Positions 7,998 to 17,163 of a stretch of 64,000 nt of DNA are shown one piece after another. The first letter of the stretch is position 1. The number at the start of each line of letters is the position of its first letter. The notes under the pieces were generated by a model. It saw only the letters and a list, made by a program, of their open reading frames with translations, was not told the origin of the DNA and searched no databases. The stretch covers positions 61,164 to 125,163 of the forward strand of contig NZ_PPTR01000011.1 of the NCBI RefSeq assembly GCF_003339845.1, read 5' to 3'. The DNA comes from Gordonibacter sp. 28C (GTDB lineage Bacteria; Actinomycetota; Coriobacteriia; Coriobacteriales; Eggerthellaceae). The translations under genes and the position numbers were made by a program.

Positions 7998-8929
7998 CTA
8001 TTCGCCGTCGAAGAGCGCGGTGGAGAAGTAGCGCTCGCCGGTGTCGGGCAGCAGCGTGACCACCGTCTTGCCGGGGCCCAGCTTGCGCGCCAGGCGGCGC
8101 GCGGCGGCCACGTTCGTGCCGCTGGAAACGCCGCAGAGCAGGCCCTCCTCGCGCGCGAGGGCGCGTGCCGTGTCGAGCGCCTCCTCGTCGGACACGATGC
8201 AGATGTCGTCGTAGATGCCCTGGTCCAAGAGGCGGGGATGAGCCCGTCGCCAATGCCCATCTGCAGGTGCGTGCCGATGCCGCCGCCCGAGAGTATCGCG
8301 GCGTTTTCGGGCTCCACGGCCCATATCTCCACGTCGGGGTACAGGCGCTTCAGAATCTGGCCCACGCCCGAGATGGTGCCGCCCGTGCCGATGCCCGAGC
8401 AGAAGCCGTGCACGGGGCCCTCCACGTCCTCCACGATCTCGAGGGCCGTGTGGTAGCGGTGCGCGAACAGGTTGTCCTCGTTCTCGAACTGCTGGGGCAC
8501 GTAGACGCGCGGGTCTTCGGCCGCCATGCGCTCGGCGGTTGCGATGCACTCCGCGATGCACTTGCCTATGTCGCCGTCGTCGTGCACGACGACCACCTCG
8601 GCGCCGTAGTGGCGCACGAGCTTGCGGCGCTCGATGCTCACGGAATCGGGCATGATGATGCGCGCAGCATAGCCGCGCACCGCGCACACGAGCGCCAGGC
8701 CGATGCCCTGGTTGCCGCTCGTGGGCTCCACGATAATGCTGTCGGGGTGCAGCTCGCCGCGCTTCTCGGCCTCGTCGATCATCTGGAAGGCCGTGCGCGT
8801 CTTCACCGAGCCGCCCACGTTCACGCCCTCGTACTTCACGAGCATTTGCGCCGCGTCCGGCTCGGCCAGGCGGTTCAGGCGTATGAGGGGCGTGCGCCCC
8901 ATGGCGTCGAGCACGTTGTCGTAGATCAT
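7998..8929 (-). pseudogene. cysK: Cysteine synthase (O-acetylserine sulfhydrylase), frameshifted
   Basis: The gene starts at 8929 (GTG-free ATG with CAGGAGC upstream) and encodes a PLP enzyme of the CysK family: MIYDNVLDAMGRTPLIRL, the PLP lysine in GGSVKTR, TSGNQG, and GTGGTISGVG. Near 8229-8235 the frame breaks after GDGLIPAS. The rest, from LDQGIYDD through GVSSGTN to the end at 7998, lies in another frame. The span is 932 bases; one added base would give a 310-residue protein, the family length. So it is a single-base deletion, either a recent inactivation or a sequence error. The TSGNQG loop is unusual (most have TSGNTG). Confidence 0.85.
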
Positions 8930-9432
8930 GATGCTCCTGTTCGTCGTGCGGATGGCCCGAGGCGCGCCGTCTCCCGGTAATTCGAGCGATCCTTTCGGGT
9001 TATCGCGCATCATCATACGGCACCGCGTCGGTTTCGCGAAGCGGCGGCATCGTTCATCGCAAGAGATGCAAAGTATCGCGTGGCTCCGTCAAGCAACCGA
9101 TGTCAACGCTCGTTAAACCGTCGGGCACTGCGAAGGCTTTCCCGTTTCGGGCTCGCATCGCAGCGCGGCGGGGTGGTCGGCTTGCGATGGATTCGCGCGC
9201 AGATCGCCTGCCCGCGGACGAACGGACTCCAAAGAACGCCGGTTCTCGTCCCAACGGCGAATAAGTGACAATATGGCGGAAGATAACGGCCAGTTCTCGG
9301 CGAACAGCCAACATGAGATTTTCTCCGTTCGGCTGAATTATTTCGTTACTAGAATACTACCTGTCAGGCAATGCGTGGGCGTTACGATAGAACGCAGCCG
9401 CTAACGGCGGTATTCCGATGAAAGGAGCGCAT
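8930..9432. other. Intergenic region between divergent cysK and an exported-protein gene
   Basis: About 500 bases with no convincing gene. The stretch near 9240-9430 is AT-richer than its surroundings and should hold the promoter of the gene at 9433. A TAGAAT box at 9350-9355 with a weak TTCGGC 16 bases upstream is the best candidate. Nothing else clear was seen. Confidence 0.4.
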
Positions 9433-10287
9433 ATGGTTTTGGCAGAGCAAGAGGAAAAGAAGGGTCTGGTACAGGGCAAGACGAAGCGCGTTCTTGTCAG
9501 CCTTGTCGCGGCTGTGGCGTTGACGATGTCGTTGTCGATCCCGGCTTTCGCTGTTGGCGGGCAGATGCAATCGCCCTACAGCGCATCTGGCGGAGTCACC
9601 GATTCTTCCGGCGCGTATTTGGTGGACGTCGATTCGACGGCCTTCACGGCACCCAGCAAGTTCTGGGGCTTCAACTCGATGGACGGAGGCCCTGGCTCAT
9701 TTGCCGTGCGCTTCGAGAACACGGCAAACGGCTCCTCGTTGTCTTTCGATATGGCTAACGCCCATCTGGGAGTCGCCGCATATGGTCCTCTGTACACCGA
9801 CGGTTCGAGTTCGGGCACTCCCGACTCGTACGTCGGCAACATAACGACCGATCCCGCCGAGGCTGCCGACGTGTGGAGCGGCGACTGGGTCTACGCCTTC
9901 CGCGTGTGCCCGTCGGCAACGTTCGGAACGGATCCGAGCGGGAACGCGGCCGTCGGCTTCAACTGGAAGGGCTGCTTCGGAACCTACTTCGATACGTGGG
10001 ACTTCACTTTCAATGCGGCTTCGGTGCTGGGCGATTCGGCCAAGGGCGCTGAAATCACTTTGACGTACTACGGCGGCTACGTCGCGTCCCAGACGAGCCG
10101 CGGCACGTCGTACGGAGCCGACCTGGCCTCTACGGCGACCGATCTGTCTTACGGAAGCACCACTGCCGGTGCGACGGTGAACACGCCCGACACGCCGGTT
10201 GGCACGTCCTACACGGCAACCGCCGATGCTGAAGGAAACGTCACGTTCCACGGCATCGTGTACGGAGGCAACTACACCATATCGTAA
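9433..10287 (+). CDS. Secreted protein of unknown function
   Basis: A 284-residue protein with a clear signal peptide: charged start (EEKKGLVQGKTKR), hydrophobic core and a likely cut after AFA near residue 40. The mature part is rich in Gly, Ser, Thr, Asp and aromatic residues with little charge, as in beta-rich extracellular proteins. It has no LPXTG motif and no C-terminal membrane helix, so it should be released or held non-covalently. The start is the ATG at 9433, because AAAGGAG lies 7 bases upstream and directly after the alternative ATG at 9418. It precedes a large cell-surface protein and may share its location. The family is not recognised. Confidence 0.7.
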   Translation: MVLAEQEEKKGLVQGKTKRVLVSLVAAVALTMSLSIPAFAVGGQMQSPYSASGGVTDSSGAYLVDVDSTAFTAPSKFWGFNSMDGGPGSFAVRFENTANGSSLSFDMANAHLGVAAYGPLYTDGSSSGTPDSYVGNITTDPAEAADVWSGDWVYAFRVCPSATFGTDPSGNAAVGFNWKGCFGTYFDTWDFTFNAASVLGDSAKGAEITLTYYGGYVASQTSRGTSYGADLASTATDLSYGSTTAGATVNTPDTPVGTSYTATADAEGNVTFHGIVYGGNYTIS

Positions 10288-10488
10288 CCGGTCGAGCGGC
10301 GGGGCCGCTCGCGGTGACAACCCTCCGAGGCGCATGCGCCTCGGAGGGCGAGACCAAGGCCGAAGATTTCGCTTCCGCAGCTTCTCGATCGAAGGGCTGC
10401 GAAAGCGAAATCCATTGCATAGCGTCAGCCTCGCGTTCGCGGAGGCTTGGCGCAAGCGTGTCCATCTAGGAGAACAAGGAGGAACGGT
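10288..10488. repeat. Four stacked hairpins between two exported-protein genes
   Basis: The 200-base gap holds four inverted repeats in a row. They are GAGCGGC with GCCGCTC (10294-10310), a perfect 28-base palindrome at 10321-10348 with half CCCTCCGAGGCGCA, 17-base arms with one mismatch at 10365-10381 and 10396-10412, and a smaller one at 10427-10447. None is followed by a T run, so they are not ordinary terminators. A ribosome site (AAGGAGG) follows at 10477-10483. They may set relative expression of the two exported proteins or stabilise the upstream mRNA. Confidence 0.7.
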
Positions 10489-13400
10489 ATGGGGTGCGAA
10501 GCCGTGAGAAACCGGGGCGTGAAGAGGAGGTTGGGGCTGGCGCTCGCGTTCGCGATCGCTGCGATTCTTGCCGTTTCGCTGGCTCCCGGGCTCTCTTCGA
10601 GCGCGTATGCCGAGACGACGCCGATCGTGTACAGCCAACAGGACGGCTATGAGCCGTACCAGGGCTGGCAGGACTCGCCTTGGGACGAGGCCAGTGATCC
10701 GTGGTACGCGTCGTCGGGCGGCACCTCGAGGAAAGGGTTCCCGGCCTGGTCGCTTGTCGATCCTTTGTCGAAGGGTGTCACCGGGTACGACAACGGGGCG
10801 GTCACGGGGTCGACGATATCCGTGCTCACCGACATGAACAAGACGGACACGTCCGGCTCGGGCACGTACAGCGATCCGTATTATTACAAGAACATCATCC
10901 TTCCTTCCTACGACGCGAACGCCGCGACCTTGCAGTTTACGTTGACGTACGTGGGCGCCGGGGGCGTGAACCCCGTGTACCTGTTCGACGGCCACGGCGG
11001 GCTGCTCGTCACCAAAAGCGACGATCCCGCATCGTGGAGCGATCCCGCCAACGTGGTTTGGGAAGGGAACGCTTCGAACGTATCCGTGCTGGGCACCTCC
11101 GACAACTGGTGGAAGAACATCGTCTGCACCGTCGATGCAAGCAACATCGACCCCGATCAAACGTACTATTTCGTCGTCAAGAACGGCACGGCCGGCCAGT
11201 GGGCGCGCCTGTACGCGAACATCGTGTTCGAATTCAACACCTTCACCGACAAGGCGGTCGTGTGGAACGGGGACGAGTCGCAAGCGGGTTACGGACGGGA
11301 GCAGGGCAACGGCGGAACGAAGCTCGGCATCATGTCCCCTTCGCCGTCCGAGGTCGTCACCGATCTTTCCAAAATAGGCTCCTGCTGGTTCAACAAGATG
11401 CGGCAGCCGATGACTCTGGCCGACGACGGCTCGGTTTCGATGGTGATCCATGCCGACGGCAGCGGGTCGAATTGGCAGCTGCTGAACACCTGGACCGGAA
11501 CGTGTGCCGACAAAGTGCTGGTGTACGACAGCGACCCGACGGCGGGAGGCTCGTTCGACGCGAGCGCTTTGACGCCGGTCGCCTCCGCTGCCAGCGGTAC
11601 GTTGGGCTTCTCCCTAGTGAACCCGGATCGCGATTGGCCATCGTATGACGGCGTGAAGATCACGGCGACCGGCCTCGAAGCCAACAAGACGTACTACCTG
11701 GTGTTCGACGCCGACCTGCAGCCGCAAACCACCCGATCGCTCGGCAAGCCCATCGTGTACGAGTTCGCCGCCGCAGCCCCTGTCACGGCGATCGGGTCGT
11801 GGGACATCGGCAAGGAAACGCCGTCCGATGCTACGGCGACGCTTTACAGCGATGGGCAGTTGATAATAGCGGGTTCAGGGGATTTGAAGACCTATGACGC
11901 GGTCGGCAAACCACCTTGGTGCGCGAATGCCTATAAATCTGAAGTGAAATCGGTTCGTTTCGAGGGCGTTTCCCCGACGGACATCTCGAACTACTTTATC
12001 CAGTGCAACAAACTTGAAGTCGTTGCGAGCCTGCCTGACACGGTGACGAGTTTGGACCAAGCCTTCAACGGCTGCTCGTCGTTGAAAGACGCTCCCGTTA
12101 TTCCCGAGAACGTGGAAAACCTTCACGCGGCTTTCGGTGGTTGCACCTCCATGGTGAAGCCGCCTCGCATTCCCGATGGTGTTGAAAACGTGGAAGGCGC
12201 GTTTGTTAACTGCTCGTCGCTGGACGAGGCTCCCGTGCTGCCGGAAGGCATAACTTCGATTGCAAGCATGTTTTCCGGGTGCGGGGTATTGTCCGAGGCG
12301 CCTTCGATTCCTTCAGGCGTCACGGACATGAACAACGCCTTCTACGGTTGCGCATCGCTCGAGGCCATGCCGGCCATTCCAAATGGCACCATTAACCTGC
12401 AGAACGCGTTCAGCGGTTGCATTTCGTTGAAGGTCATTTCCGAAGTGCCCAATTCCGTTGAGAACATGTCGGGAGCGTTCAACGGTTGTGCAGCGCTTGA
12501 GACGGCTCCTGTTTTGCCGAACGGCGTGAAGTACATCGCCAATATTTTCAACGGTTGCACTTCCTTGAAGGCCGCTCCCGAGATTCCGGAAAGCGTCGAG
12601 GAAAGCATGTTCGGCTCGTTCCAGAACTGCGTCGCCATGGAAACGGGCCCTTCCAAGATTCCCAACGGCATCACGAACATGTGGCGGGCCTTCCAGAACT
12701 GCCGGGCGCTCGAGCAGGCTCCCGAACTCGGCGAGGGCGTTGAAAACATGAGGGAGACGTTCTCCGGCTGCTCTTCGCTCAAGACGGCCCCTGCGATTCC
12801 CGGAACGGTGACTTCGCTGCAGGGCGCCTTCCAGAACTGTTCGGGGATAACCGAGGCGCCGCTGGTTCCTTCTTCGGTAAAGAATATGACGAGCGCGTTC
12901 ATGAACTGCACCTCGCTGGTGCGCCTGCCCGACGGGTTCGCATTCCCCAACGTTGGGCTCACGAATACGTTCAAAGTCAACGACCCGTACTCGTCGAGCA
13001 ACCTGCTGGCAACCTACACGACGTCGAAGGACGAATCGCTTTCGAGGTACGACTGGTCGGGTTCCAACCGGCTGCTGGTCGTGCAGGACTTCGATGCGCT
13101 GACGGCCGCCGTTTCCGGGGCCGAATCCGCCCTCGAGGCCGTCGCGGTCAGCACCGACGGCAAGGACGTCGCCAACGGTTCCGCCTACGTGGTTCCCGGC
13201 GACGCGAGCGCCCTGACCGATGCGATAGCCGCTGCGAAGGCTGTGGCGGGGAAGGCCGATGCCGCGCAGGACGAGATCGACGCGGCCGTTCAGGCGCTCG
13301 GCAACGCGAGGGCGAGCTTCGACGCTGTCGTGAAGACGGCGGTCACCGACTACGATGCTTTGAAGTCGTCGCTTGCCGAGGCCGCCGCAGCCAAGGACGC

Positions 13401-14610
13401 GGTCGTCGTCAGCGTCGACGGCAACGACGTGCCCGCCGGCAGGGATTGGGCCACCCAGGAGAACGTCGACCAGCTGCAGGCCGTTGTCGTTGCCCAAGCG
13501 GCCGTCGCCTCGAATGCGGCGGCGACGCAGAACGAGGTCGACGCCGCGCTGCAGGCGGTAAAGAGCGCAACGGCGGCTTTCGAAGCCTCTACGAATACCG
13601 CCAACCCCTCCACGGTGTCGTTGGCTGCGGCTTTGTCCGTCGCGCGCGCCGCCGCCGACGGGCCGGCGGTCTCGACGGACGGCCGAGACGTGCCCCATGG
13701 CAAGACGTGGTGCACCTCGGAAGATCTGCAGGCGCTCGAGAACGCCATCGGAGCGTCGCAGGACGTTGTAGACGCCATCGCGTCAGCGGCCGGCAACGGC
13801 GTTGCGGCCGACACGTCGCAGGCGGGGGTGGACGCCTCCTTGGCTGTCCTCAACGAAGCCCTGGCGACGTTCAACGCGCACGTCAAAACCGCCGCTGTCG
13901 ACACGGGCGCGCTGTCCGAAGCTGTGAAGGCCGGCGCCGAGGACCTTTCCGCCACGACGGTGAGCGTGGACGGAACCGACGTCCTTGCTCGGAACAAGTG
14001 GGTCACGCAGGGACAGTTCGACGCGTACGAGCAGACCCTGGCCGCTGCGCGATCGGAGCTGCAGAACGCGTCTCGCACGCAGAACGGCGTGGACGCCGCC
14101 CTGAGGGACCTGGCGACCGCCTCGTCGTCGTTCGACGATGCGAAGCGGGCGGGCCTGAAGGCCGACACCTCCGCGCTGGCCTCGCTGGTCAAGGAGGCGC
14201 GCGAGGAAGTCGCCGCCGCGACGGTGGCGGCCGGCCCCGGCGAGGTCGCGTCCGGTGCCGAGTTCGTCACACAGGGGGCGCTCGACGCGTACCGTGCGGC
14301 GATAGCCCGGGCTCAAGCCGTGCTGGACGACCCCCTCGCCCTGCAAGACGAGGTTGACGCGGCAGCGAAGGATATGATCGAGGCCAAGGCCGCGTTCGCC
14401 TCCGCCAAGCAGGTCGGCACGCTCGAGCAGGGAGGGAGCGAGGCCGGCTCTACGGGCGGCGCTTCGGCTGGTTCGCCCGGCTCCGCAAGCGGCGTCAAGG
14501 CTCTGGCCTCCACGGGCGACGCCGCGATGCCCGTTCTGGTTTCCGGCTTCTTGGCTTGCCTTGCATGCGTCTGCGTTGTCCTCATCGCCCGCAGGCGCCT
14601 GCGCGGCTAG
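10489..14610 (+). CDS. Large surface protein: BspA-like leucine-rich array, FIVAR-type repeats, sortase-like tail
   Basis: A 1373-residue exported protein. The signal peptide ends near AYA (residue 41). Residues about 45-450 form a region with CUB/adhesin-like composition. About 500-825 is a run of roughly a dozen 24-residue repeats of the type AFxGCxSLxxAPxIPxGVxxM, a BspA-like leucine-rich surface array. About 865-1310 holds some six FIVAR-like helical units of roughly 75 residues, each with VSVDGxDV. The end has LASTGD, a hydrophobic helix and RRRLRG, an LPXTG-like cell-wall sorting signal with an atypical core. The start is set by AAGGAGG before the ATG at 10489. A role in adhesion is inferred. 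Confidence 0.85.
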   Translation: MGCEAVRNRGVKRRLGLALAFAIAAILAVSLAPGLSSSAYAETTPIVYSQQDGYEPYQGWQDSPWDEASDPWYASSGGTSRKGFPAWSLVDPLSKGVTGYDNGAVTGSTISVLTDMNKTDTSGSGTYSDPYYYKNIILPSYDANAATLQFTLTYVGAGGVNPVYLFDGHGGLLVTKSDDPASWSDPANVVWEGNASNVSVLGTSDNWWKNIVCTVDASNIDPDQTYYFVVKNGTAGQWARLYANIVFEFNTFTDKAVVWNGDESQAGYGREQGNGGTKLGIMSPSPSEVVTDLSKIGSCWFNKMRQPMTLADDGSVSMVIHADGSGSNWQLLNTWTGTCADKVLVYDSDPTAGGSFDASALTPVASAASGTLGFSLVNPDRDWPSYDGVKITATGLEANKTYYLVFDADLQPQTTRSLGKPIVYEFAAAAPVTAIGSWDIGKETPSDATATLYSDGQLIIAGSGDLKTYDAVGKPPWCANAYKSEVKSVRFEGVSPTDISNYFIQCNKLEVVASLPDTVTSLDQAFNGCSSLKDAPVIPENVENLHAAFGGCTSMVKPPRIPDGVENVEGAFVNCSSLDEAPVLPEGITSIASMFSGCGVLSEAPSIPSGVTDMNNAFYGCASLEAMPAIPNGTINLQNAFSGCISLKVISEVPNSVENMSGAFNGCAALETAPVLPNGVKYIANIFNGCTSLKAAPEIPESVEESMFGSFQNCVAMETGPSKIPNGITNMWRAFQNCRALEQAPELGEGVENMRETFSGCSSLKTAPAIPGTVTSLQGAFQNCSGITEAPLVPSSVKNMTSAFMNCTSLVRLPDGFAFPNVGLTNTFKVNDPYSSSNLLATYTTSKDESLSRYDWSGSNRLLVVQDFDALTAAVSGAESALEAVAVSTDGKDVANGSAYVVPGDASALTDAIAAAKAVAGKADAAQDEIDAAVQALGNARASFDAVVKTAVTDYDALKSSLAEAAAAKDAVVVSVDGNDVPAGRDWATQENVDQLQAVVVAQAAVASNAAATQNEVDAALQAVKSATAAFEASTNTANPSTVSLAAALSVARAAADGPAVSTDGRDVPHGKTWCTSEDLQALENAIGASQDVVDAIASAAGNGVAADTSQAGVDASLAVLNEALATFNAHVKTAAVDTGALSEAVKAGAEDLSATTVSVDGTDVLARNKWVTQGQFDAYEQTLAAARSELQNASRTQNGVDAALRDLATASSSFDDAKRAGLKADTSALASLVKEAREEVAAATVAAGPGEVASGAEFVTQGALDAYRAAIARAQAVLDDPLALQDEVDAAAKDMIEAKAAFASAKQVGTLEQGGSEAGSTGGASAGSPGSASGVKALASTGDAAMPVLVSGFLACLACVCVVLIARRRLRG

Positions 14611-14644
14611 CGAGAACACGCTCCATCCTGGTTTCACCGCCTTT

Positions 14645-14686
14645 CCGGCTGCCGGCTCCCCTTCGGGAGAGTCGGCAGCCGGTTTC
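14645..14686 (+). terminator. Rho-independent terminator after the surface-protein gene
   Basis: A long GC-rich hairpin (CCGGCTGCCG arm pairing with CGGCAGCCGG, TTC-type loop) followed by TTTCGT, 35 bases after the stop of the surface protein. Confidence 0.75.
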
Positions 14687-14866
14687 GTATGCCATGCGAC
14701 GAGCGCGAGACGATCTGCAGGGCGCTGGGCGTATAGTTTCTCATATGGATGGATGCACTCCGACGTTCCTCGTCCGCCCTCGCCAAACGCCGGCCGGAAC
14801 GCTAGAATCGAAGACGCGCCGGTTCTCTGGCGCGCTGCCGGCACATTCGAGCGAAGGGGTTTGCAC

Positions 14867-15850
14867 ATGCTGCTTTTGGTGATAGGCGACGAGGCCCGCA
14901 CGAGGAAGTACCTACCCGACCTGCCCATCGTGGGCGAGGTCGAGCTGAAAGTCGTGCCGCGCGGCACCGACGACGACGCCATCTTGGCGCAGGCGGGCGA
15001 CGCCGACTTCATCTTGGCCGACGCCATCAGCCCGGTGAGCGCCAAGCTCATCTCGTCCATGCCGAACCTCAAGCTCGTCCACTCCGAGGGCGTGGCCTAC
15101 AACGCCATCGACCTCGACGCGGCGCGCGAGCGGGGCGTGCACGTGTGCAACAACGCCGGCGTCAACGCGGGCGCGGTGGCCGAGCAGACCGTCCTGCTCA
15201 TGCTGGCGTGCCTGCGCGACGCCGTGGCGGGCGACGCCGCGGTGCGCGCGGGCCGGCAGATCCAGACGAAAGAGCGCATGATGGTGGAGGGCATCCGCGA
15301 GCTGGGCGACTGCAAGGTGGGCTTCGTGGGTTTCGGCGCCATCGCCCAGGCCACCGCCGAGCGCCTGGCGAGGTGGGGCTGCGAGATGGTCTACAACAAG
15401 CGCGCGCCGCTGCCGCCCGAGGACGAGGAACGCCTGAACGTGCGTTTCGAGGAGCTGGACCGGCTGGCCGCCACGTGCGACATCGTGAGCCTGCACGTGC
15501 CCGTGACCGACGCCACGCGCGGCATGGTGGACGACGCCTTCCTCGCCCGCATGAAAAGCGACGCCGTCCTCGTCAACACGGCGCGCGGCGAGATCGTCGA
15601 CCAAGAGGCGCTGGCACGCGCCATCGCGAACGGCGTCATAGGGGCGGCGGGCTGCGACACGCTCTATCCCGAGCCGGTTCCCGCCGACCACCCGCTGCTG
15701 ACCCTGCCCCCCGAAGCCGCCTGCCGCGTGGTGCTCTCGCCCCACATCGGCGGCGTGACCGAGGGCATGTTCCACCGCGCCCACCGCGCGGTGTGGGAGA
15801 ACGTCGCCCGCGTCGCGGCAGGGGAGCGCCCGGTCAACGTGGTGTCGTAG
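14867..15850 (+). CDS. D-2-hydroxyacid dehydrogenase (NAD-dependent)
   Basis: A 327-residue member of the D-isomer-specific 2-hydroxyacid dehydrogenase family. The NAD motif VGFVGFGAIAQATAERLARWG lies near residues 147-167 (GxGxxA variant). The catalytic Arg is in VNTARGEIVD, the Glu follows in LYPEPVP, and the His is in LSPHIGGVTEG. It lacks the C-terminal ASB and ACT domains of the serA product at 32.5 kb, so it is probably not the main serine-pathway enzyme. The substrate is open: glyoxylate, hydroxypyruvate or an aromatic 2-oxoacid are possible. The ATG at 14867 has GCGAAGGGG upstream, and a TAGAAT box lies at about 14804. Confidence 0.85.
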   Translation: MLLLVIGDEARTRKYLPDLPIVGEVELKVVPRGTDDDAILAQAGDADFILADAISPVSAKLISSMPNLKLVHSEGVAYNAIDLDAARERGVHVCNNAGVNAGAVAEQTVLLMLACLRDAVAGDAAVRAGRQIQTKERMMVEGIRELGDCKVGFVGFGAIAQATAERLARWGCEMVYNKRAPLPPEDEERLNVRFEELDRLAATCDIVSLHVPVTDATRGMVDDAFLARMKSDAVLVNTARGEIVDQEALARAIANGVIGAAGCDTLYPEPVPADHPLLTLPPEAACRVVLSPHIGGVTEGMFHRAHRAVWENVARVAAGERPVNVVS

Positions 15851-15962
15851 GGCGTTGTAACGATTCGTTTGCAGCGGCGGCAAACAAATGCGACGGCGCG
15901 GACGGGTCGCCGGTTGCTAAGATGCACGGAGGGGGTCCGCATTTCAAGAGGGGGTATCGCGC

Positions 15963-16883
15963 ATGCAGCTTGACGACATCGAGATATTGATGACCGTGGC
16001 GGAGACGAAGAGCCTCTCGCAGGCCGCCGAGCGCCTGTACATGTCGCGTCCCGGCCTGTCGCAAAAGATCGCGGGCATCGAGCAGCGCTACGGCGCGAAG
16101 CTCTACAACCGCACGTCCACGGGCGTCGTTCCCACGGCAGCCGGGCAGATAGTCACGAAGTTCGCGAAGAAGATCACCACGCTGGAGAACGCGCTCGCGG
16201 CCGAGCTGGCCGCCGTCGACGAGCATTTCGACAGCACCATCGAGGTGGGCATGAGCCTGGCCGACGGGGTGACGCTGCTCCCCGCGCTCGTGAAGAAGTT
16301 CCACGACCTGCATCCCGAGGCGCTCGTGCACCTGGACGCGGGCTACGAGCCCGATCTTCTGGAAAAGCTCAAGAACGGCAAGCTCGATTTCGCGCTCCTG
16401 GAGAACCAGCCGCTCGAGGACGAGATATCCCGGGAGACGCTCGGCTACAAGCAGCTCGCGTTCTGCGCGGCCGACATCCCGCCCTACAACTCCACGCCGC
16501 AGCCGGTGAGGGTGGAGACGCTGCTCAAGTGGCCCATGATCATCTACGAGTGGAACTCCGGGCGCCACATGGTGGGCAACCGCCACTTCCGCGAGCGTTA
16601 CGGCGTGTCCCTGCGCGACCACAACATGGTCGCGCGCTTCGACACGCACGAGGCCATGATGAACGGCGCGAAGGCGGGCCTGGGGTGGGCGACCGTGCCC
16701 GAGTGCATTCGCGACCGCTACAAGAACGAGCCGGGGCTCATCTGGTTCAAGGTCGACACCGACCCGATGCGCTACCCGGTGGACCTGGCCTGGCACACGG
16801 GCCGCGTCATCTCGCCGCTCGCCCTCGAGTTCAAGGACTTCATCCGCGACAACGTTCCCGAGAAGTACTTCCGCCAGCACTGA
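15963..16883 (+). CDS. LysR-family transcriptional regulator
   Basis: A 306-residue regulator. The winged helix-turn-helix is at residues 1-65, with SLSQAAERLYMSRPGLSQKI as the recognition part, followed by a LysR substrate-binding domain. It stands 280 bases upstream of, and in the same direction as, the molybdoenzyme operon at 17.1-23.6 kb, and so is its likely regulator. AAGAGGGGG precedes the ATG. The effector would be expected to be the imported substrate of that operon, but nothing in the sequence names it. Confidence 0.88.
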   Translation: MQLDDIEILMTVAETKSLSQAAERLYMSRPGLSQKIAGIEQRYGAKLYNRTSTGVVPTAAGQIVTKFAKKITTLENALAAELAAVDEHFDSTIEVGMSLADGVTLLPALVKKFHDLHPEALVHLDAGYEPDLLEKLKNGKLDFALLENQPLEDEISRETLGYKQLAFCAADIPPYNSTPQPVRVETLLKWPMIIYEWNSGRHMVGNRHFRERYGVSLRDHNMVARFDTHEAMMNGAKAGLGWATVPECIRDRYKNEPGLIWFKVDTDPMRYPVDLAWHTGRVISPLALEFKDFIRDNVPEKYFRQH

Positions 16884-17163
16884 CCTCCCATCGGCTCCGC
16901 TCCCCCTGCTTCTCGACGGCCATGCCCTCCCTCTTCCGTGAGCTCCCGGGGCCGTTTTGCGCGTCGTTTTGCCCGCCAGCCGTAACCTGCCGTTGACGGC
17001 CGCGGCAACTCCCTCGTCCATGCAGGTTTCCTTGACCGCCGCCGCAAGCAATCGCGACGGCGAATGTCCCTCCGCGCATCGAGCGCCGCCTTCCGACGGT
17101 CTATTCTTCCGGGCATGAAAACCGCCCCGCAGACGAGGAGCGGAATCGTAAGAGGAGGAGTCG

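Noticed and set aside
9054..9314. An 86-residue minus-strand frame in the region upstream of the exported-protein gene
   Set aside because: No ribosome site, no motif, and Arg/Ala-rich shadow-type composition.
12000..12960. A regular 72-base periodicity that could suggest CRISPR or another repeat array
   Set aside because: The repeats are in frame, lack unique spacers and encode the leucine-rich array.
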